Part shown: positions 46,889 to 61,456 of the stretch, piece after piece
How the letters are laid out: each line of letters begins with the position of its first letter
Numbering within the stretch: position 1 is the first letter of the stretch
Source: Echinarachnius parma
Lineage: Eukaryota > Echinodermata > Echinoidea > Clypeasteroida > Echinarachniidae
Length of the DNA stretch: 64,000 bases
Direction: 5' to 3'
Assembly: GCA_037951105.1 (NCBI GenBank)
Contig: JBAMJV010007692.1
Location: forward strand, 55,138-119,137
Program-made: the position numbers and the translations under genes
Notes under the pieces: model-generated
What the model was told of the DNA's origin: nothing
Databases searched by the model: none
What the model saw: the letters and a program-made list of their open reading frames with translations, nothing else

Positions 46889-48727
46889 ATCTTGCTAGTA
46901 ATACATAGTCAGACCTGTGTAAAGTGACCATCCAAGGGAAACAAGAAAAGAGGCCCCATGGCCTATGCATGTAGACAGGTTCTATTGTATTATTATCCTC
47001 TGCAATGTCACTATAGGCAGGTTGGCTGCGATAGACTGGAGGCCAATTAGTGGCAAATCCAAGCTATTTGTCCCATCCGTCACGCTCATCACAAGTCATC
47101 TTAACTCAATAGTTATAACGTATAATTATGTTTGTAAATAATGTATGGCCTAGCTTTACAGGCCCGGGGGGGGGGGGGGGGGGGGGTCATCGCCGAGACC
47201 GAACGTGATCGAGACCGAGACCAATTGGTTTGAGTTAATATAATTTTAATGCAATTAATGTCAACTGGGACGTACCGGACAATCATGACAATAGTTTACT
47301 AATTGTGTCATGTATACGTAATATCATATAATATAGACATCATAATCCATATTTCTAATGATAATAATAATTATTTATTTATAACGCGCATATCACATTG
47401 TCTCTATGATATATCAAACATATTTATTTTAGTGAATTTCACTTGATGTTTGTTTAAGCAGTGATGGCCTTTAAGTGTTTCAGACTATTGTACATTCGTA
47501 ATGTATAATGAGAACTTACAGGGCCCATATTCATAAAACCCCGTTTAGTTTCCTGCTAAATCTATTTTGGATGACGTGGCTACGTATTTAGAAAATAATC
47601 TTTCAGCTGCCAACTATGATTAACTGATTTAACTCAGTAGGTACCTAAGGGTAACCCAGCTAACCTTAGTTGGGAATCAGGAAATTTGCTCGTTGATCAT
47701 TAAACTGTATAATCACAAATGGACTCAGGACGGAACTAAGCTAGTGGGGTTTTATGAATATGGGCCGAGGACAAAATGTAATATATAGCTCGGACTTGAC
47801 TTCTGCTCCTTACTCCAACACGTCATATTGCAAAAGTTCCAACATGGTCATGACGGTTAGAAAACTATACACATTAGGATGAGTTTTTGTTATTTTGTTG
47901 TAGTTAGTTTTGTTCACCGTTGTGTCAGTATATTGTTAGCATATGTAAACAGTTAATGTAGCAGTTAATTAGTCTACACTTATGGTATACTGTAGTTGTG
48001 AGTTGTGAGTTAGCTATTTTGTTTACATGCACGAATGCACGATCATCTTAATTAGCTATGGGACTATAACCGAAAGAGGTAGCACTGCAAGTAACTGACG
48101 GTGTTTGATACACATAATACACAAAAAGCTCTTTTTCATTATCACTTATTGAACATTTTATCACTTAATAATTTTGTATACATTTATCAAAGTATAATGT
48201 AAATAAGCCACGTATGTGAAGCCGCTAAAGCGAACCTAATGAATGAACAATTATGTCTACTCTTTGTTGAGAGTCAATATGGGGCCTAAAATAATGTTCG
48301 ATATCAGAATCTTATGTTTGATGTCTGTTTAATTATCCCTTATATAATAACTACTAGTATGTACATATTTATCATAGTCTAATGTGAATAAGCCACGTAT
48401 GTGAAGCTGCTAAAGCGAACCTAATGAATGATTATTTCTTTTCTATTTATATAGAGTTAATCAGTATTGGGCCTACATTTCCGATCCTAGCAAAATCTTC
48501 TTCAGAGGCTGACTGAACCCTTTAAAATGTTTTTCAGCATTAGTCTTTCAGATATGTAATGTGCGAAGTTTCTTGAGATAGCAATATCCTTCCAGGAATT
48601 CTGTATACATCCGAGTATATATTTTTAAATGAGTAAACAACACCTATTATAGATACGTTAGATATTTTGTTATTGAAATGGATCCAGACCCATCTCATTT
48701 TTATTATTGGTACTCGGTATTTACACT

Positions 48728-49832
48728 CACTGTTGAAATGCTGTGTAAAATGGTTGTTGAATCTTTTTATACAACTTTAGGTGTAGCATGAATACCCAGC
48801 TAGCCACCTGAAGTCGGGCCGATGTCGGAAGTTGGTTGCCGGATGTCGGCATATCGCGGTTGGCTCGAGGTTAAAATGTCCGCCAGCCCAACATCGTCAC
48901 TACGTCATTTTTGTGATATATTGGCATAACGTCAATTTCCGACAATGGCCCAACATCATCTCATGACATGATGTTGGGCCATTGTCGGAAAATGATGTTA
49001 TGCCAATATATCACAAAAATGACGTAGTGACGATGTTGAGCTGGCGGACATTTTAACCTCGAGCCAACCGCGATATGCCGACATCCGGCAACCAACTTCC
49101 GACATCGGCCCGACTTCAGGTGGCTAGCTGGGTAGTTGTAGAAAGAAGGGTTGTGTAGTGTTGTGATATATATATGTAGTGTTGTGATATATTGGCATAA
49201 CGTCAATTTCCGACAATGGCCCAACATCATCTCATGACATGATGTTGGGCCATTGTCGGAAAATGATGTTATGCCAATATATCACAAAAATGACGTAGTG
49301 ACGATGTTGAGCTGGCGGACATTTTAACCTCGAGCCAACCGCGATATGCCGACATCCGGCAACCAACTTCCGACATCGGCCCGACTTCAGGTGGCTAGCT
49401 GGGTAGTTGTAGAAAGAAGGGTTGTGTAAAGCGGTCATTGTTCAAGCGTTGTTGACAAGTGTTAAATCACGTGATAGTTTCGACCGCGAAATCACCGCGA
49501 CAAAACCCTTTTGTCCCCCAGCAGACCAAGCGAACCGAGTTATCGCAGTCAGTAGCGTGTTAGACTTATAACCCAAAGAACCCTGGTTCGATTCCGACCT
49601 TGCCGCTTTTTAGTACAATCCTTTTTGTATTTGCTATTTCAACAACAGGGTTGTTGAAATTTATTCTAAACAACAGTTGTTGAAAAATTAAAACAACAGT
49701 TGTGTAAACTTTAAACAACTGGGGTTGTTGAATGTTTTCAACAACAGTTGTATGGTTCATATGTTAAACAGCGGTTGTTGAAAATGTTCAACAAGTTGTT
49801 GAATTTGTTTACACAGCTACGTTTTAACAGTG
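48728..49832. mobile_element. CACTG-ended element, unit 3 copy
   Basis: Same ends and interior as the element at 10235-11339, including the nested palindrome (48795-49132) and the CAACAACAGTTGTTG cluster. It was carried along by the segmental duplication and is not an independent insertion, since flanks and interior match throughout. Confidence 0.6.
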
Positions 49833-51361
49833 TACTGGAGGCCTACTTGCAAAACTGTTTAGATTATAGTTGTGACATATCAGTCAGCAGCAATGGGTAT
49901 GTGTCTTATGGCCTGGGAATACAACAGTTTTCGTGAAAATAAGAAATCTTTCGAAATATAAATTATGTTTTAAGTGCACATACACAATAATGCGAGCGGG
50001 GAACTTTGGTATCGCTATTGGATTGTGCACACGCACACGCACGCATTCATGTTTGATTATGCCAATTTCTGAACAATTTAGTGCATGGAACACAATTAAT
50101 TACATTTCTCTTCTCTGCAATTGTCCACCAGACAATTGTAAAAGGTCGAGTTCACTTTACACAATAATGTGAGTGGGGGACTTTGATATCATTATTGGAA
50201 TGTGTACACACACACTCACACATTTATGTGTGATTTATCAGCTCTTATTTACCATTTTTAAAACCCATCAAGGACGGTGGCCCACATATTCTAGGTTGGT
50301 AGTCCTACACTTCAGCAATACGAGTTATTTTATATGAAGTATACAATGAGAAAGAGCAATATACATTTCTCTATTTTTAGAGCCCTATTTTGTTACTCTA
50401 TCTGCTTTAGTTATTTTGTAATGATTTTTATTGTTGCGTAGATCCCTATAATTTGGGAAAATCCGTAAATTGGCAACACAGATTTCGGCTTTCAAAGCAA
50501 ATTTGCGGCAAAGTCACTTCATATTTGTCTTATTTTTCCACCTGATTTTATGTCATTTTTGTCAATAAGGGGTTGCCAATTGTAGAGGAAAATAATGAAT
50601 AATTTTGGAATTGATCATTATTTTCTTCTACAAATTAGCTCTCGTCCTTGATGGGTTTAGAATTAATCTTAATTCAATATGTAATCTTAATTGCGAAACC
50701 TGGATAAATTCCGGCATTAATTACCAGATATTTCACCAATGCAACAATGTACAGCCAAATACAACAAGATCATTTCGCACGGTAAACCACAAATGAGACG
50801 CAACTCACATGCATTCCAAATAGAAGAACATTACTTTGTGTAATAAAATAATTATGTCACCCACCTCAGTATTTCGTTGAAAACCATATACGTATAACAA
50901 GCCTGATTTTAACCGGGATTTAGAACAAAAATTCTTGTTTCAATTAACGATTCCACTATTTTTACAGAACATATCTTATGTGTTAACAAATTATTGTTAT
51001 TTGCAGATAATTTCTGCCGGTGATGGGTTTATGTATTAGCATTATGATTGTCATAATTACATGCAATTCAAAGTTATATTTTAATTTGATTGACACATTG
51101 GATGTAAATTGGTGATTGGTCAAACGAATAGCACGTATACCACGAGGAACGTGATATATATGATAAAAGTTATATTCTTTTCTGATATTCCTACTAATGT
51201 ATTGAATCAATAAAAGTGGGAGAAAACAGTAACATCTGCTTTAGATTTGTGTTCCGTTGTTCATTGTCACTCATACGTATAATACATGCACTGTATGATG
51301 TATACAAACCTGGTTCACTGAACGGGTCATGATTTTATTATTGTGAGGTTGTACATATTAA

Positions 51362-51719
51362 AGGTGCACCTTTAAAGTGTCAGATATTGCCCAAAATGAC
51401 ATTTGAGACTTCAATCCTGTACCAAAATCATTGTAAGATATGTCCGAATGATGTGTGAAAGTTTCATTGAAAATGAACACTGCTTTACTGGTTAAAAAAA
51501 CCGCGAAGATATGCGTCAACTTTTACAACGGACGTTTATGAGGTTTCCGTTCATTAACGCTTTTGAGCTGAATGATAGATATCGTCATACTAAAGGGGCA
51601 CTTGAAAAAATCTCACCCTATTTTTATTCTTCACTTACCATAGCTAAACAACACGGTAGAAGAGAAACGAGGAAGCTCCAAGTAATTTTCGTGGAGTTAG
51701 ACACTTTTCAGGCATCCCT
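51362..51719. mobile_element. 358-bp MITE, unit 3 copy
   Basis: Same ends (AGGTGCACC... and ...GGCATCCCT) and same flanks as 12864-13221; duplicated together with flank X. Confidence 0.55.
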
Positions 51720-54013
51720 GGCAATGAGAGATGAACACAATTAATCATCATTGGCTTTATAACTTACTTAAAACTTGCACACACATATGAGTGTTTTTGT
51801 ATGTTTCAATGATTAGGCTGGAATGCATATAAAGGGTTAATATGCAAGAGCAAATGAAATAAGTTACCATCATGATAATATATACAAAAAAATATTACAC
51901 TGAAAATGATATCTTCCTCATTACATTATAGTAAAAGTATAATTGGAAAAACTATCATAACAAAATAACCTACATTTTTGGGGTTATTTTTGTCTCCCCG
52001 TTTTAACCCCTTCAAGACTGGTCCCGATGCCCGAAAATACTCAGGCAGGGGTCTATATATTATAGAGAATATAACAGAATCAATCAGTCCTGAACGGGTT
52101 AAGCAGATTTAATTGCATGTTTTCTTAATGGTTAGAAACATATCGTTGGAGGCGTGGGCGGGGGGTTTCGGTTTCAGCCTACCCCCCCCCCCCCCCCCGG
52201 AGTTTTGAAAACGGCCATATTCTGTCAAATCCATTTCATATTCCGGCAAAAAAAAATCATATTAGGGCAAAATAATGTCATAATGCTGAAAGAATCATGT
52301 CATATTCGAGCAAAGTCATGTTACATTTAGGGAAAGTCGGGTCATTTTGAGAGGAATATAATGTTATTTTCGGGCAAAACCGCCTCATACTCTGGCAAAA
52401 TCACGTTATATTTCGATTTAACCGGCATCGAAAAGACAATTTTCGGGCATGGAAGATGCGAGGACCGTTTCATTTTAGTTTGCATTGTATGTTTTGTTTG
52501 TCAGGTGAAAAGGCGGGAAGAATAATCATTCGGGCAAAAGACCACAGCCCCCTGAGGAAAATATGCCCCTACGCCCATGCATGGCCATGTTATTCAAAGG
52601 ATCTAAATTATATTTATCCGTTTTGCGTGGCAGAATTCTATACCATTCACATGCATGCCATAATATAGTATCATAAACGATTTCAATGATGCCTAGTGTA
52701 GTGTCTACCCAACAAAAATGTTGCCTTTTGAACTTTGAAGTGCAACAATTCAAAGCATTACCAAAATAATATGGAAATAACAGCCGTTAAAAGACATCAC
52801 CTTACTAGTTTATTGTAGGTGGGTTTTCCCGTGTGGTTTTCCCCACTTCAGTGTTTTGTATTGGTCAGTATTAACAATGGAGCAAGGCCACCAATAATTG
52901 TGACAATTGCCATACGGGCGCCATACATTCAGCTCAGAGAGAAAACACAGCCAACAAATCTGAAGAATTACTACTTCTCATGATAACCGAAATCCCCAAC
53001 TATAGCATATAAAAACATGTAGATAATTACAATCATGTTTTTGACGGTCTCCTGCTTCCATACAGCTCTTAGCCTGAACTACTAATGATTGCAAGTACGT
53101 CGATGGCGTAGATACGGGGACACGACGTTTCCCCTAATTTGACATAAACAATAAGAAACATATTCAAAGCGAACATCAGTGGAAATATGAATACATAAAG
53201 TGGCCCCCAATACGTCCCGTGCCCCAACCCCTAGTCCGACCACGCTACGCCTCTGACGTACGAATACATAACCATGATAACAATCAATGAAAAACACTTC
53301 GCAATGGAAAGTCCAACCTTGAATTGTGTGATCCCGTAAATGACTATTATTATGCAAAACATGTTTTGTTAATGATTCTCTAGATCGAGCAACACATTGG
53401 TGCATACACATTTTCATAAAAAGCCGTGCCCTTATAATTATTCTTATGCGCATGCGCGTATACATACGGCATTGCTGAGACTCTGTCGCTCCGAAAGGAC
53501 TATACAATCATCGATACACAAAGTATTTGGAAGCAAACGAGCAAACAGTTAGTATAATTGATCATGTTTATGGAAATTCCAGACATTGAAAGTTGAAATT
53601 TTCTCGACGTTGGATATTCAAGAACGCAGATACCGACCCAGTTATTACTGCTGATAATCACTCCGTTGATTAAATTAATCAAAGCATTAAATGCTTCTTC
53701 AAAATCGACGCGTTTGTTTCTGAAGAGCGAGGGTGGACCTTATTTTTAGATGCCATCACTTCTGATGAAATTCAAGGCGCATTTTACGTTAAAAGGTTGG
53801 ACACGCATTGCTTTTTATTATATATTGGAACTAATAACTAAATTTCCTTCAAAGACATTTTCAAGCATTGTCAATGTACCTTCCTAAATCGACCACTCCT
53901 TATTACTGCTAAATTATTGTGCAGGTCATGTTTAACTATTGGAGTAATACAACGGCTTGAATTCTGCGAATTGTATGTGACACTAGGTAAACTGGTATAC
54001 AAGACTTGCAACC

Positions 54014-56143
54014 ATGTCTAACCAAAATTTAGATACCGTTGTTTCGGAAGAGGTGGAGTGCGCTATATGCCTTGAGAGGTTGGACACACCGCGCATACTG
54101 TCGTGCCTTCACAGCTTTTGTGAAAAATGTCTGCTCAAAACTGTCGAGAGCCGATCTGCCTCTGCACCATATAATCCGTCGACATTTGAGTGTGTCACGT
54201 GCAAAGCGACCACGGCTTTACCCAAGAACGACGTTTGTGGATTGAGACTCGACTTCCGCGTAACCAGACTGATAGAGGCTCTCGAAGAAAAGGAGAAAAG
54301 GACGCAGAAACTGACCTGCTCGTCGAAGAAATGCGATGCCTGCGGATGCGCTGACAATGTCGAGGAGTCTTCATTTACTTTCTGCAAAGAATGCAGTCAG
54401 CTACTCTGCAGCCGATGTTCATCAGCCCATGCTGGCATTCGCACGACCCAAAGTCACACCGTGAGCAGCATCTCGGATTTGCTTAGCGGTAAAGTCACTA
54501 TACAGAGCAAAGTTGATTCTGCAGCAATGTGTCTAAAGCACAACGACGAAAAACTCAAACTGTTCTGCATTACCTGCTCTGAACTAATCTGCCACGACTG
54601 CACGCTCTTTGATCACAGCCGCGAGAAGCGACACAGGTTCAATTTCTTGAAAGATTATGTTCCAAATATGACGAAGGAATTGGTATCAAGGCTAAAACAG
54701 GTTGAAAGCAAAACCCAAGAATTCTCTAAATTCCTTGTGTTGCTGGGCGACGTCGAATCCAATATTGAAGAGAACCAAGTGAAGACGGCGGATAAAATCA
54801 AGACTTCCGTCGAGGATCACAAATCTCGTGTTAATGGTTTCAACAGCAACATGCTGGAGGAACAAGAAAAGTTCCATGGTGCCCAAGGTGAGGGAATCAA
54901 ACAACTCCGTCAACAGACTGAGCAAATGAAGGCACTTTCAGAGAAAAGCTCGGTGATGACGCAGCAAGTTCTGAAGAATCCGAATGATGTTATTGGCATG
55001 GCATCGATGTACAAGAGTCTACTCGAGGCAATGGATAACACCATAGCAAAGAAGCCGGATGAAAAGAAACTGGAGGATATCAAAAAGGCTGTTCGAGGGC
55101 TGCACTATCACGCAGAGTCTATGCATGCAAAGGTTGGTGAAGTCTGGCCTGGGTGTGCATGTGAGAAAACAAGTAGACTTAAATGCAGCTGTTCTCCAAA
55201 ACATATCCAGTTCACTTTAGATGGGAGACTGGCTGTCCTTGGACAGATATTGAATGCGAAAGGTGAGAAATACACAGTGCCATTATACACACAGGGAAAT
55301 AGGTGTAGTACTAAGCACTGTAACTGTTCAGTTTACCATTCAGGTTACCATCGTTCCTGTGGTTGCAATGCATGCACTCACTATAATTTTAGTGAGATAT
55401 CTTGTTATACCGGTGATGTTATTCAGAAAACCGTTCTTCATCCTATGATCGCAACAACGGCAACGTGCTACCCAAGATGTACCCAGTTTCCCTATACAAT
55501 ATGGCTTGGAAGCTTGAAGTATGATGACATCAGTAGCTTTGCCACCGTGTCATCAAATCGGTTCGTTATCGCCACTAAAACTGGTAAGCTACACCTTCTT
55601 GGAGACACCCTTACACAGCTACCGCAAAATATCCCTCAAGGAACTGTCATCACTGACCTAGCAACAGATAGCGACGACAACATCTATGCAGTCGACGCGA
55701 AGGGCCATCAAGTACACGTGTTGCAAGTCGACGGTAGCCTCTCGAAGACGGTGTCTACAGGCACACTAGTTACACCCGACGCAGTAGCAGTCAACCAGAC
55801 CAATGTCGACAAGATTGCTGTGACACATCGGGAAGGAGAAGAAACCAAAGTTTCGGTCCTCGACCTACAGGGGAAGGTGGTGTCCTCGATCCACCGCACA
55901 GAATGGAAGGATGTTGCGATCGCCTGCGACGCTAAGCTGATTTACGTCCTCTCGTATGACGCAAACAAGATGACGCTTCAACGGTTCACGATGGAAGGCA
56001 ATCTCGTGGATGAGCTGCTGAAAGATGAGTGTTACACCTGCGAACGTCCACTGATGGCCGTTTCTTCTGTGGGAACTGTTGCGATAGTCACAGCGACGGG
56101 TAACGACGGAAAGGTTCTCATGACGTCATCACTTTACAAATAG
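54014..56143 (+). CDS. TRIM-type RING/B-box/coiled-coil E3 ubiquitin ligase, gene 2
   Basis: An intact single-exon frame of 709 residues, the same length as gene 1. All RING ligands (C16 to C63) and the B-box 2 ligands C173, H176, C185, C188, C193, C196, H201 and H207 are kept. It differs from gene 1 at 20 residues, all between 122 and 440: A122T, R133S, A169S, V170A, R174L, I191L, Y206R, T208R, H210N, K220T, R221K, A224V, E314V, K324N, V332M, N341D, K342N, T416K, Q418E and A440V. Residues 1-121 and 441-709 are identical. The position in the unit, 5' flank and 3' flank are as for gene 1, including the dead HNMT-like fragment 190 bp downstream. Confidence 0.9.
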   Translation: MSNQNLDTVVSEEVECAICLERLDTPRILSCLHSFCEKCLLKTVESRSASAPYNPSTFECVTCKATTALPKNDVCGLRLDFRVTRLIEALEEKEKRTQKLTCSSKKCDACGCADNVEESSFTFCKECSQLLCSRCSSAHAGIRTTQSHTVSSISDLLSGKVTIQSKVDSAAMCLKHNDEKLKLFCITCSELICHDCTLFDHSREKRHRFNFLKDYVPNMTKELVSRLKQVESKTQEFSKFLVLLGDVESNIEENQVKTADKIKTSVEDHKSRVNGFNSNMLEEQEKFHGAQGEGIKQLRQQTEQMKALSEKSSVMTQQVLKNPNDVIGMASMYKSLLEAMDNTIAKKPDEKKLEDIKKAVRGLHYHAESMHAKVGEVWPGCACEKTSRLKCSCSPKHIQFTLDGRLAVLGQILNAKGEKYTVPLYTQGNRCSTKHCNCSVYHSGYHRSCGCNACTHYNFSEISCYTGDVIQKTVLHPMIATTATCYPRCTQFPYTIWLGSLKYDDISSFATVSSNRFVIATKTGKLHLLGDTLTQLPQNIPQGTVITDLATDSDDNIYAVDAKGHQVHVLQVDGSLSKTVSTGTLVTPDAVAVNQTNVDKIAVTHREGEETKVSVLDLQGKVVSSIHRTEWKDVAIACDAKLIYVLSYDANKMTLQRFTMEGNLVDELLKDECYTCERPLMAVSSVGTVAIVTATGNDGKVLMTSSLYK

Positions 56144-56330
56144 ACGGACTTGATGGTGCACTATTGTTAATAATGGTAACATGGACAAATTCCCTTTTCG
56201 GCCCATGACATACCATATAATTTGGAATTCGGGTTGATAATATTTCAGATATATAAGAGAAAGATATATCAGAGAAACATTTTTTTTTCTGAAGAAAAAA
56301 ACATGTATGTACTCGATATTCATGTTATTC

Positions 56331-56692
56331 TTGGGATCCTCCTTTGTGTGTCTTGCACAGCTAGGTTAGTATTAAATTGCTTTCAAATTAGAATATAAAA
56401 AGTAGATTTGCTTTGTCCCTGTCGAGATTCCGCGTGTACAAACACCTTCCGTTTAGAGCAATAATCATTCATTCTTGCTCACTAATTAATCAAACCTGTC
56501 TTAGATTAAGTGACAACCTTTATAGCAGCAAACCTGCATAAAGTGGTCGCCAAAAATCTTCCCTTAAAAAAAATTGTCTTATGGAACCTGTTTATAGAGG
56601 TCACCTGTCATGTGAAGAACCAGGCGCCAAAGTTTTACCGCGAGTTCGTCAACTTCTTGACGTCCGATCCGACAGTGTTTGTCCAGAAATAG
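56331..56692 (+). pseudogene. 3' fragment of the HNMT-like gene downstream of TRIM gene 2
   Basis: Same truncated structure as 17841-18202: the end of exon 2, intron 2 sequence, then the VKNQAPKFYREF part of exon 3 with an internal deletion. It was present before units 1 and 3 separated. Confidence 0.85.
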
Positions 56693-59600
56693 ATCTTGGT
56701 ATAGTATTAGTCAACTCAAACCTGTGTAAAGTGACAATCCAAGAGAAACAAAAAAAAGTGGCCCCATGGCCCATGCATGTAGTCAGGTTCTATTGCGTTA
56801 TCATTCTCTGCAATGGATCACTTTTGGTGGTCACTATAGGCAGGTTGGCTGCGATAGACTGGAGGCCAATTAGTGGAAAATCCAAGCTATTTGTCCCATC
56901 CGTCACGCCCATCGCAAGTCATCTTGCAAGTCGTATATGTATTTTGTAGTTTTAGTCTGCTCCTTAGACCCCTTAACTCCCGTTTCAGGGTTTTTGTAGC
57001 TCCAAAGACCCTATATTTGTTGCTTGTCCGTGCGGCAAACCCCCGCCCAAAATAATTCGAGTACCCTCTGGGTAACCAGCTAACCATAGTTGGGAATCAG
57101 GAAATTCGCTCGTTGATAAGTGATCACAAATGGACTCGGGACACAACTAAGCTAGTGGGGTTTTTATGAATATGGGCCGAGGACAAAATGTAATAAAGAG
57201 CTCGGACTTGACTTCTGCTCCAAACTCCAACACATAATACGGCATTGCAAAAGTTCCAACATGGGCATGACGGTAATTTAGAGAACTTTACACATTAGGA
57301 TGAGTTTTTGTTATTTGGTTGTAATTGGTTTTGTTCACTAATTGTGTCATTATTGTTAGCATACTTATGTAACAAGTTAATGTAGCAGTTAATTAGTCTA
57401 TACTTTTGGTATACTAGTAGTTGTGAGTTGTCCGTTAACTATTTTTTACATGCACGAATGCACGATCATCTTGATTAGCTATGGGACTATAACCGAAATA
57501 GTTAACACTGCAAGTTACTGACAGTGTTTGATACACATACTACACAATACATCTCAGTTCATTATTCCTTATATTATAATTATGTCGGTATCCATTTATC
57601 ATTATAGTCTAATGTACTAAAGCCACGTATGTGAAGGTGCGAAAAAGAACCTAATTAATGAACAATTATGTTTACTCTTTGTTGAGAGTCAATATGGGGC
57701 CTAAATGTTTGATCCTAGCAGAATCTTATGTTTGATGTCTGTTCAATTATCACTTATACACTTATATAATAACTACTAGTATGTACATATTTATCAGAGT
57801 CTAATGTAAATAAGCCACGTATGTGAAGCTACTAAGTTGAACCTAATGAACAATTGTATATTTTCTTTTTTTAGAGAGAGTTAATCATTATTGGGCCTAC
57901 ATTTCTGATCCTAGCAGAATCTTCTTCAGAGGCTGACTGAACCCTTTTAAATGTTTTTTTTTTTCAGCATTAGTCTTTCAGATATGTAATGTGCGAAGGT
58001 TCTTGAGATAACACTATCCTACCAGGAACTCTGTATACATCTTTAAATTAGTAAATAACAATCATTATAGATACGTTAGATATTTGTTTGTATTGAAATG
58101 GTAGTTTTGTAGTAGTTAAGACCCGTCTTATTTATATATTATTGGTACTCGGAATCCGTACACTATGGAGGCCTACTTGCAAAACTGTTTCATTATAGTT
58201 GTGAAATATCAGTCAGCAGCAATGCGTGTGTGCATAGTGCGTCTCATGGCCTGGGAATATAACAGTTTTCGTGAAAATATGAAATCTGTCGAAATATAAA
58301 TGATTTTTAAGTGCACAGATACGGTAATGCGATCGGGGGACTTTGGTATCGCTATTCCAGAATGTGCACACGCACACGCACGCATTCATGTGTGATAATT
58401 GTACCCATTTCTGAACAATTTAGTGCATGGAACACAAATAATGTCATTTCTCTTCTGTGCAAAATTATTTCCCCAAGACAGTTGCCAAAAGTCGAGTTCA
58501 CTTTACACAATAATGTGAGTGAAGGACTTTAATATCATTATTGGAATGTGTACACAAACACTCGCACATTTATGTGTGATTTATCAGCTATGTCATAATT
58601 ATGTAGTAGTTCTTATTTTCCTTTTTAAAACCATCAAGGTGGGTTGGTAGTCCTACACTTCAGCAAGAAGATAACAAGTTATATAAAGTCTACAAGGAGA
58701 AGGAGCATTACTTTCTCTATTTTTAGAGCCATATTTTGTTACTCTACAGGCTTTAGTTATTTTTAAAATTATATTATGTGTATTGTTGCGTAGATCGCTA
58801 TAATTTAGGAAAACCCGTAAATTGGCAACACATTGTAATGTTTTTAACACAGATTTATGCGTTCAAATTGGCAAATTTGCGCCAAAGTCACTTCATATTT
58901 GTCTTAAATAATTGTAATTATTAAATATTTTCCACCTATTTTTATGTCATTAAAAGGCAGAACAAAAATTAGGAGTTGCCAACTTGTAGAGGAATATAAT
59001 GATAAATTTTGAAATTGATCATTATTTTCCTCTACAAGTTAGCTCTCGTCCTTGATGGGTTTAGAATTAATCTAAATTTAATATGTAATCTAAGTTGCGA
59101 AACCTGGATAAATTCCGGCATAAATTACCAGATATTTCACCAATGCAACAATGTACAGCCAAACAACAAGATCATTTCGCACGGTAAACCACAAATGAGA
59201 TGCAACTCACATGCATTCCAAATAGAAGAACATTACTTTGTGTGATAAAATATGTCACCCACCTCAGTATTTTGTTGAAAACCATATACAACAAGCCTGA
59301 TTTTAACCTGGATTTTAGAAATTATTTTCTTGTTTTAATTAACCATTCCACTATGTTTACAGAACATATATTATGTGTTAACAAATTATTATTTGCAGAT
59401 AATTTCTGCCGGTGATGGGTTTATGTATATAATATTATCATTATAATTGTCATAATTACATGCAATTCAAAGTTATATTTCAATTTAATTAATACATTGG
59501 ATGTAAATTGGTGATTGGTCAAACGTATGCCACGTATATATCACGAGGAACGATGATAAGTATGATAAATGTGCGATTCTTTTCTGATATTCCTAATGTA

Positions 59601-61456
59601 TATTGAATCAATAAAAGTGGGAGAAAACATAAACATCTGCTTCAAATCTGTGTTCCGTTGTTTATTGTCACTCGTACGGATAAATGCATTGTATGATGTA
59701 TATATACAAACATGGCTCACTGATCGGGTCAGGACTTTTTTTTATTGTGAGGTTTTACGTAAGGCAATAAAAGATAAACAAAATGAATCATCATTGGCTT
59801 TACAACTTACTTATAACTTGCACACACATATGGGTGTGTGTGTATGTTTCAATGATTATGATGGAATGCGTATGAAGGGTTTATATGCAAGAGCAAATGG
59901 AATAAGTTACCATCATGATAATACCAACAATATTACATTGACAATTATATCTTCTTCATTACATTATAATAAAAGTATAATTGGAAAAAATATGATAACA
60001 AAATAGCATACATGTTTTTGTTATTTTGTCACCGTTTTAATCCCTTAGACTGGTCCCGAAAATACTCAAGCAGGGGTCTATATATTCAGTTGTACTTGCC
60101 CAAAAGCTGAATCACGTAGCCCCAAACAAAGACAGACATTACAAATTATGTTCCGTTTGGTTTCTCTTTTGGGCCAGTGGAATGAAGAATCAATTAAACT
60201 TGTTGTCCCGAAGCTAAATTTGTGCAGCCCTGTGCTAATTTTGAGAATTGTCTAGGACATTGACATTTATTAAGCAAGTCTGTCAACATATCACACTATT
60301 TTCCCCAAACACTTGCAAATATCATACACATATCGAAACTGATATTTCACCACCGAAATTAACAGTTTTGCAATTTCTTCTCCAACAATGTTAACAAAGT
60401 ACCTTTCAGATGTGATAAGTTTAAAACTACAATCAAATAAAAACACAGAAAATATGATTCCTGAGGTATCAAGAGTGGATGGATGGAAGCGTATTGTTAA
60501 GGTGACAAGTTGTCAAGGAAGTTTGCACATAACATGTAGGACAGATTGATGCTGAAAAATCAGCAAGAATATGTATACTGTTCGTACAAAACAATGTAAC
60601 GTACATGTAAAAAGTAGTTGTATATTGTATATATTGCACAAAAGAAACTTACTGATGCTTACATCTTGTTTTAAAAAGTACTATGTATATCTACACAACA
60701 ACATGCATAATAATAATAGTGATAATGTTTTCATAGCACACTTTTACATTAACAAACTTCTCTTCTGTACATCTATTTCTGTTAACAACTCACATTCTAA
60801 TACCAATTTAAGAATGAACAGTTACACACCATAGATCCATACCAAAAAGTTAACACTCCTACTGTTACATAAACTTGGGGGGCTCTTGCCCCCCCCCCCC
60901 TCCCCCCCCCCCCCAAAAAAAAAAAAACAACAACAACACAAAAACACACAAAAAAAAACAGTGATTGAAAAAAGTGTATTCTTTAGACAAGATAACTCAG
61001 ATTTTACTTCATGTCAAGTCAAATTTCCTTCCTAAGTACCTGCACCAGATTGCATCATTTCAAGTAAACCATTGCAAAAGCACCCTTACCGTGCACGGAC
61101 GGACACCCACCTACCATAACACCCTCACATCACATTTCCCCCTCTCGGTCGCTTCGCTCCCTCGGGAATCAGTCTTGTCTACGTCTGGAATACTTTGTTC
61201 ATGTTGTTGTTTCATACATAATGTGGCTTTTGATGCACTGTTTGAAGTGATATGTCACTTTGCGAATATTATTTTGAGGGTGCATATTTTTTTCTTTATG
61301 AAACATAACCTCTTTTCCCGGTCAGTATAGAATCAAGTCCAAAAATGCACTAGCTCCCTACCGAGGGGGAACAACCCCCTCCCACACCCTCCCCCCGCTC
61401 AGTCGCTTCGCTCCCTCGCAATATCCGGCGGTGATGCGGATTTGGTTAAGCCCCAC
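56693..61456. repeat. Flank Y of unit 3
   Basis: Nearly identical to 18203-22966, with small differences near 60050-60200 and in homopolymer lengths. No gene is recognised. Confidence 0.7.

Larger units (their letters stand above)
46889..52050. repeat. Flank X of unit 3
   Basis: Nearly identical to 8390-13560 and carries the same inserts: MITE 47522-47766, CACTG-ended element 48728-49832 with nested TA-flanked palindrome 48795-49132 and its 271-bp duplication, tRNA-like sequence about 49533-49607, and the 358-bp MITE 51362-51719. No gene. Confidence 0.75.
38052..61456 (+). repeat. Segmental duplication unit 3 (complete form plus LINE)
   Basis: Same order as unit 1. Its block L resembles that of unit 2 more than unit 1: for example it has the about 460-bp CpG-containing segment and the doubled repeat near 39280-39600 that unit 1 lacks. 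Its X-TRIM-Y part is nearly identical to unit 1. This mixed affinity suggests exchange between units. A 129-bp tandem duplication (about 38167-38415) and a LINE in intron 2 are private to this unit. Confidence 0.9.
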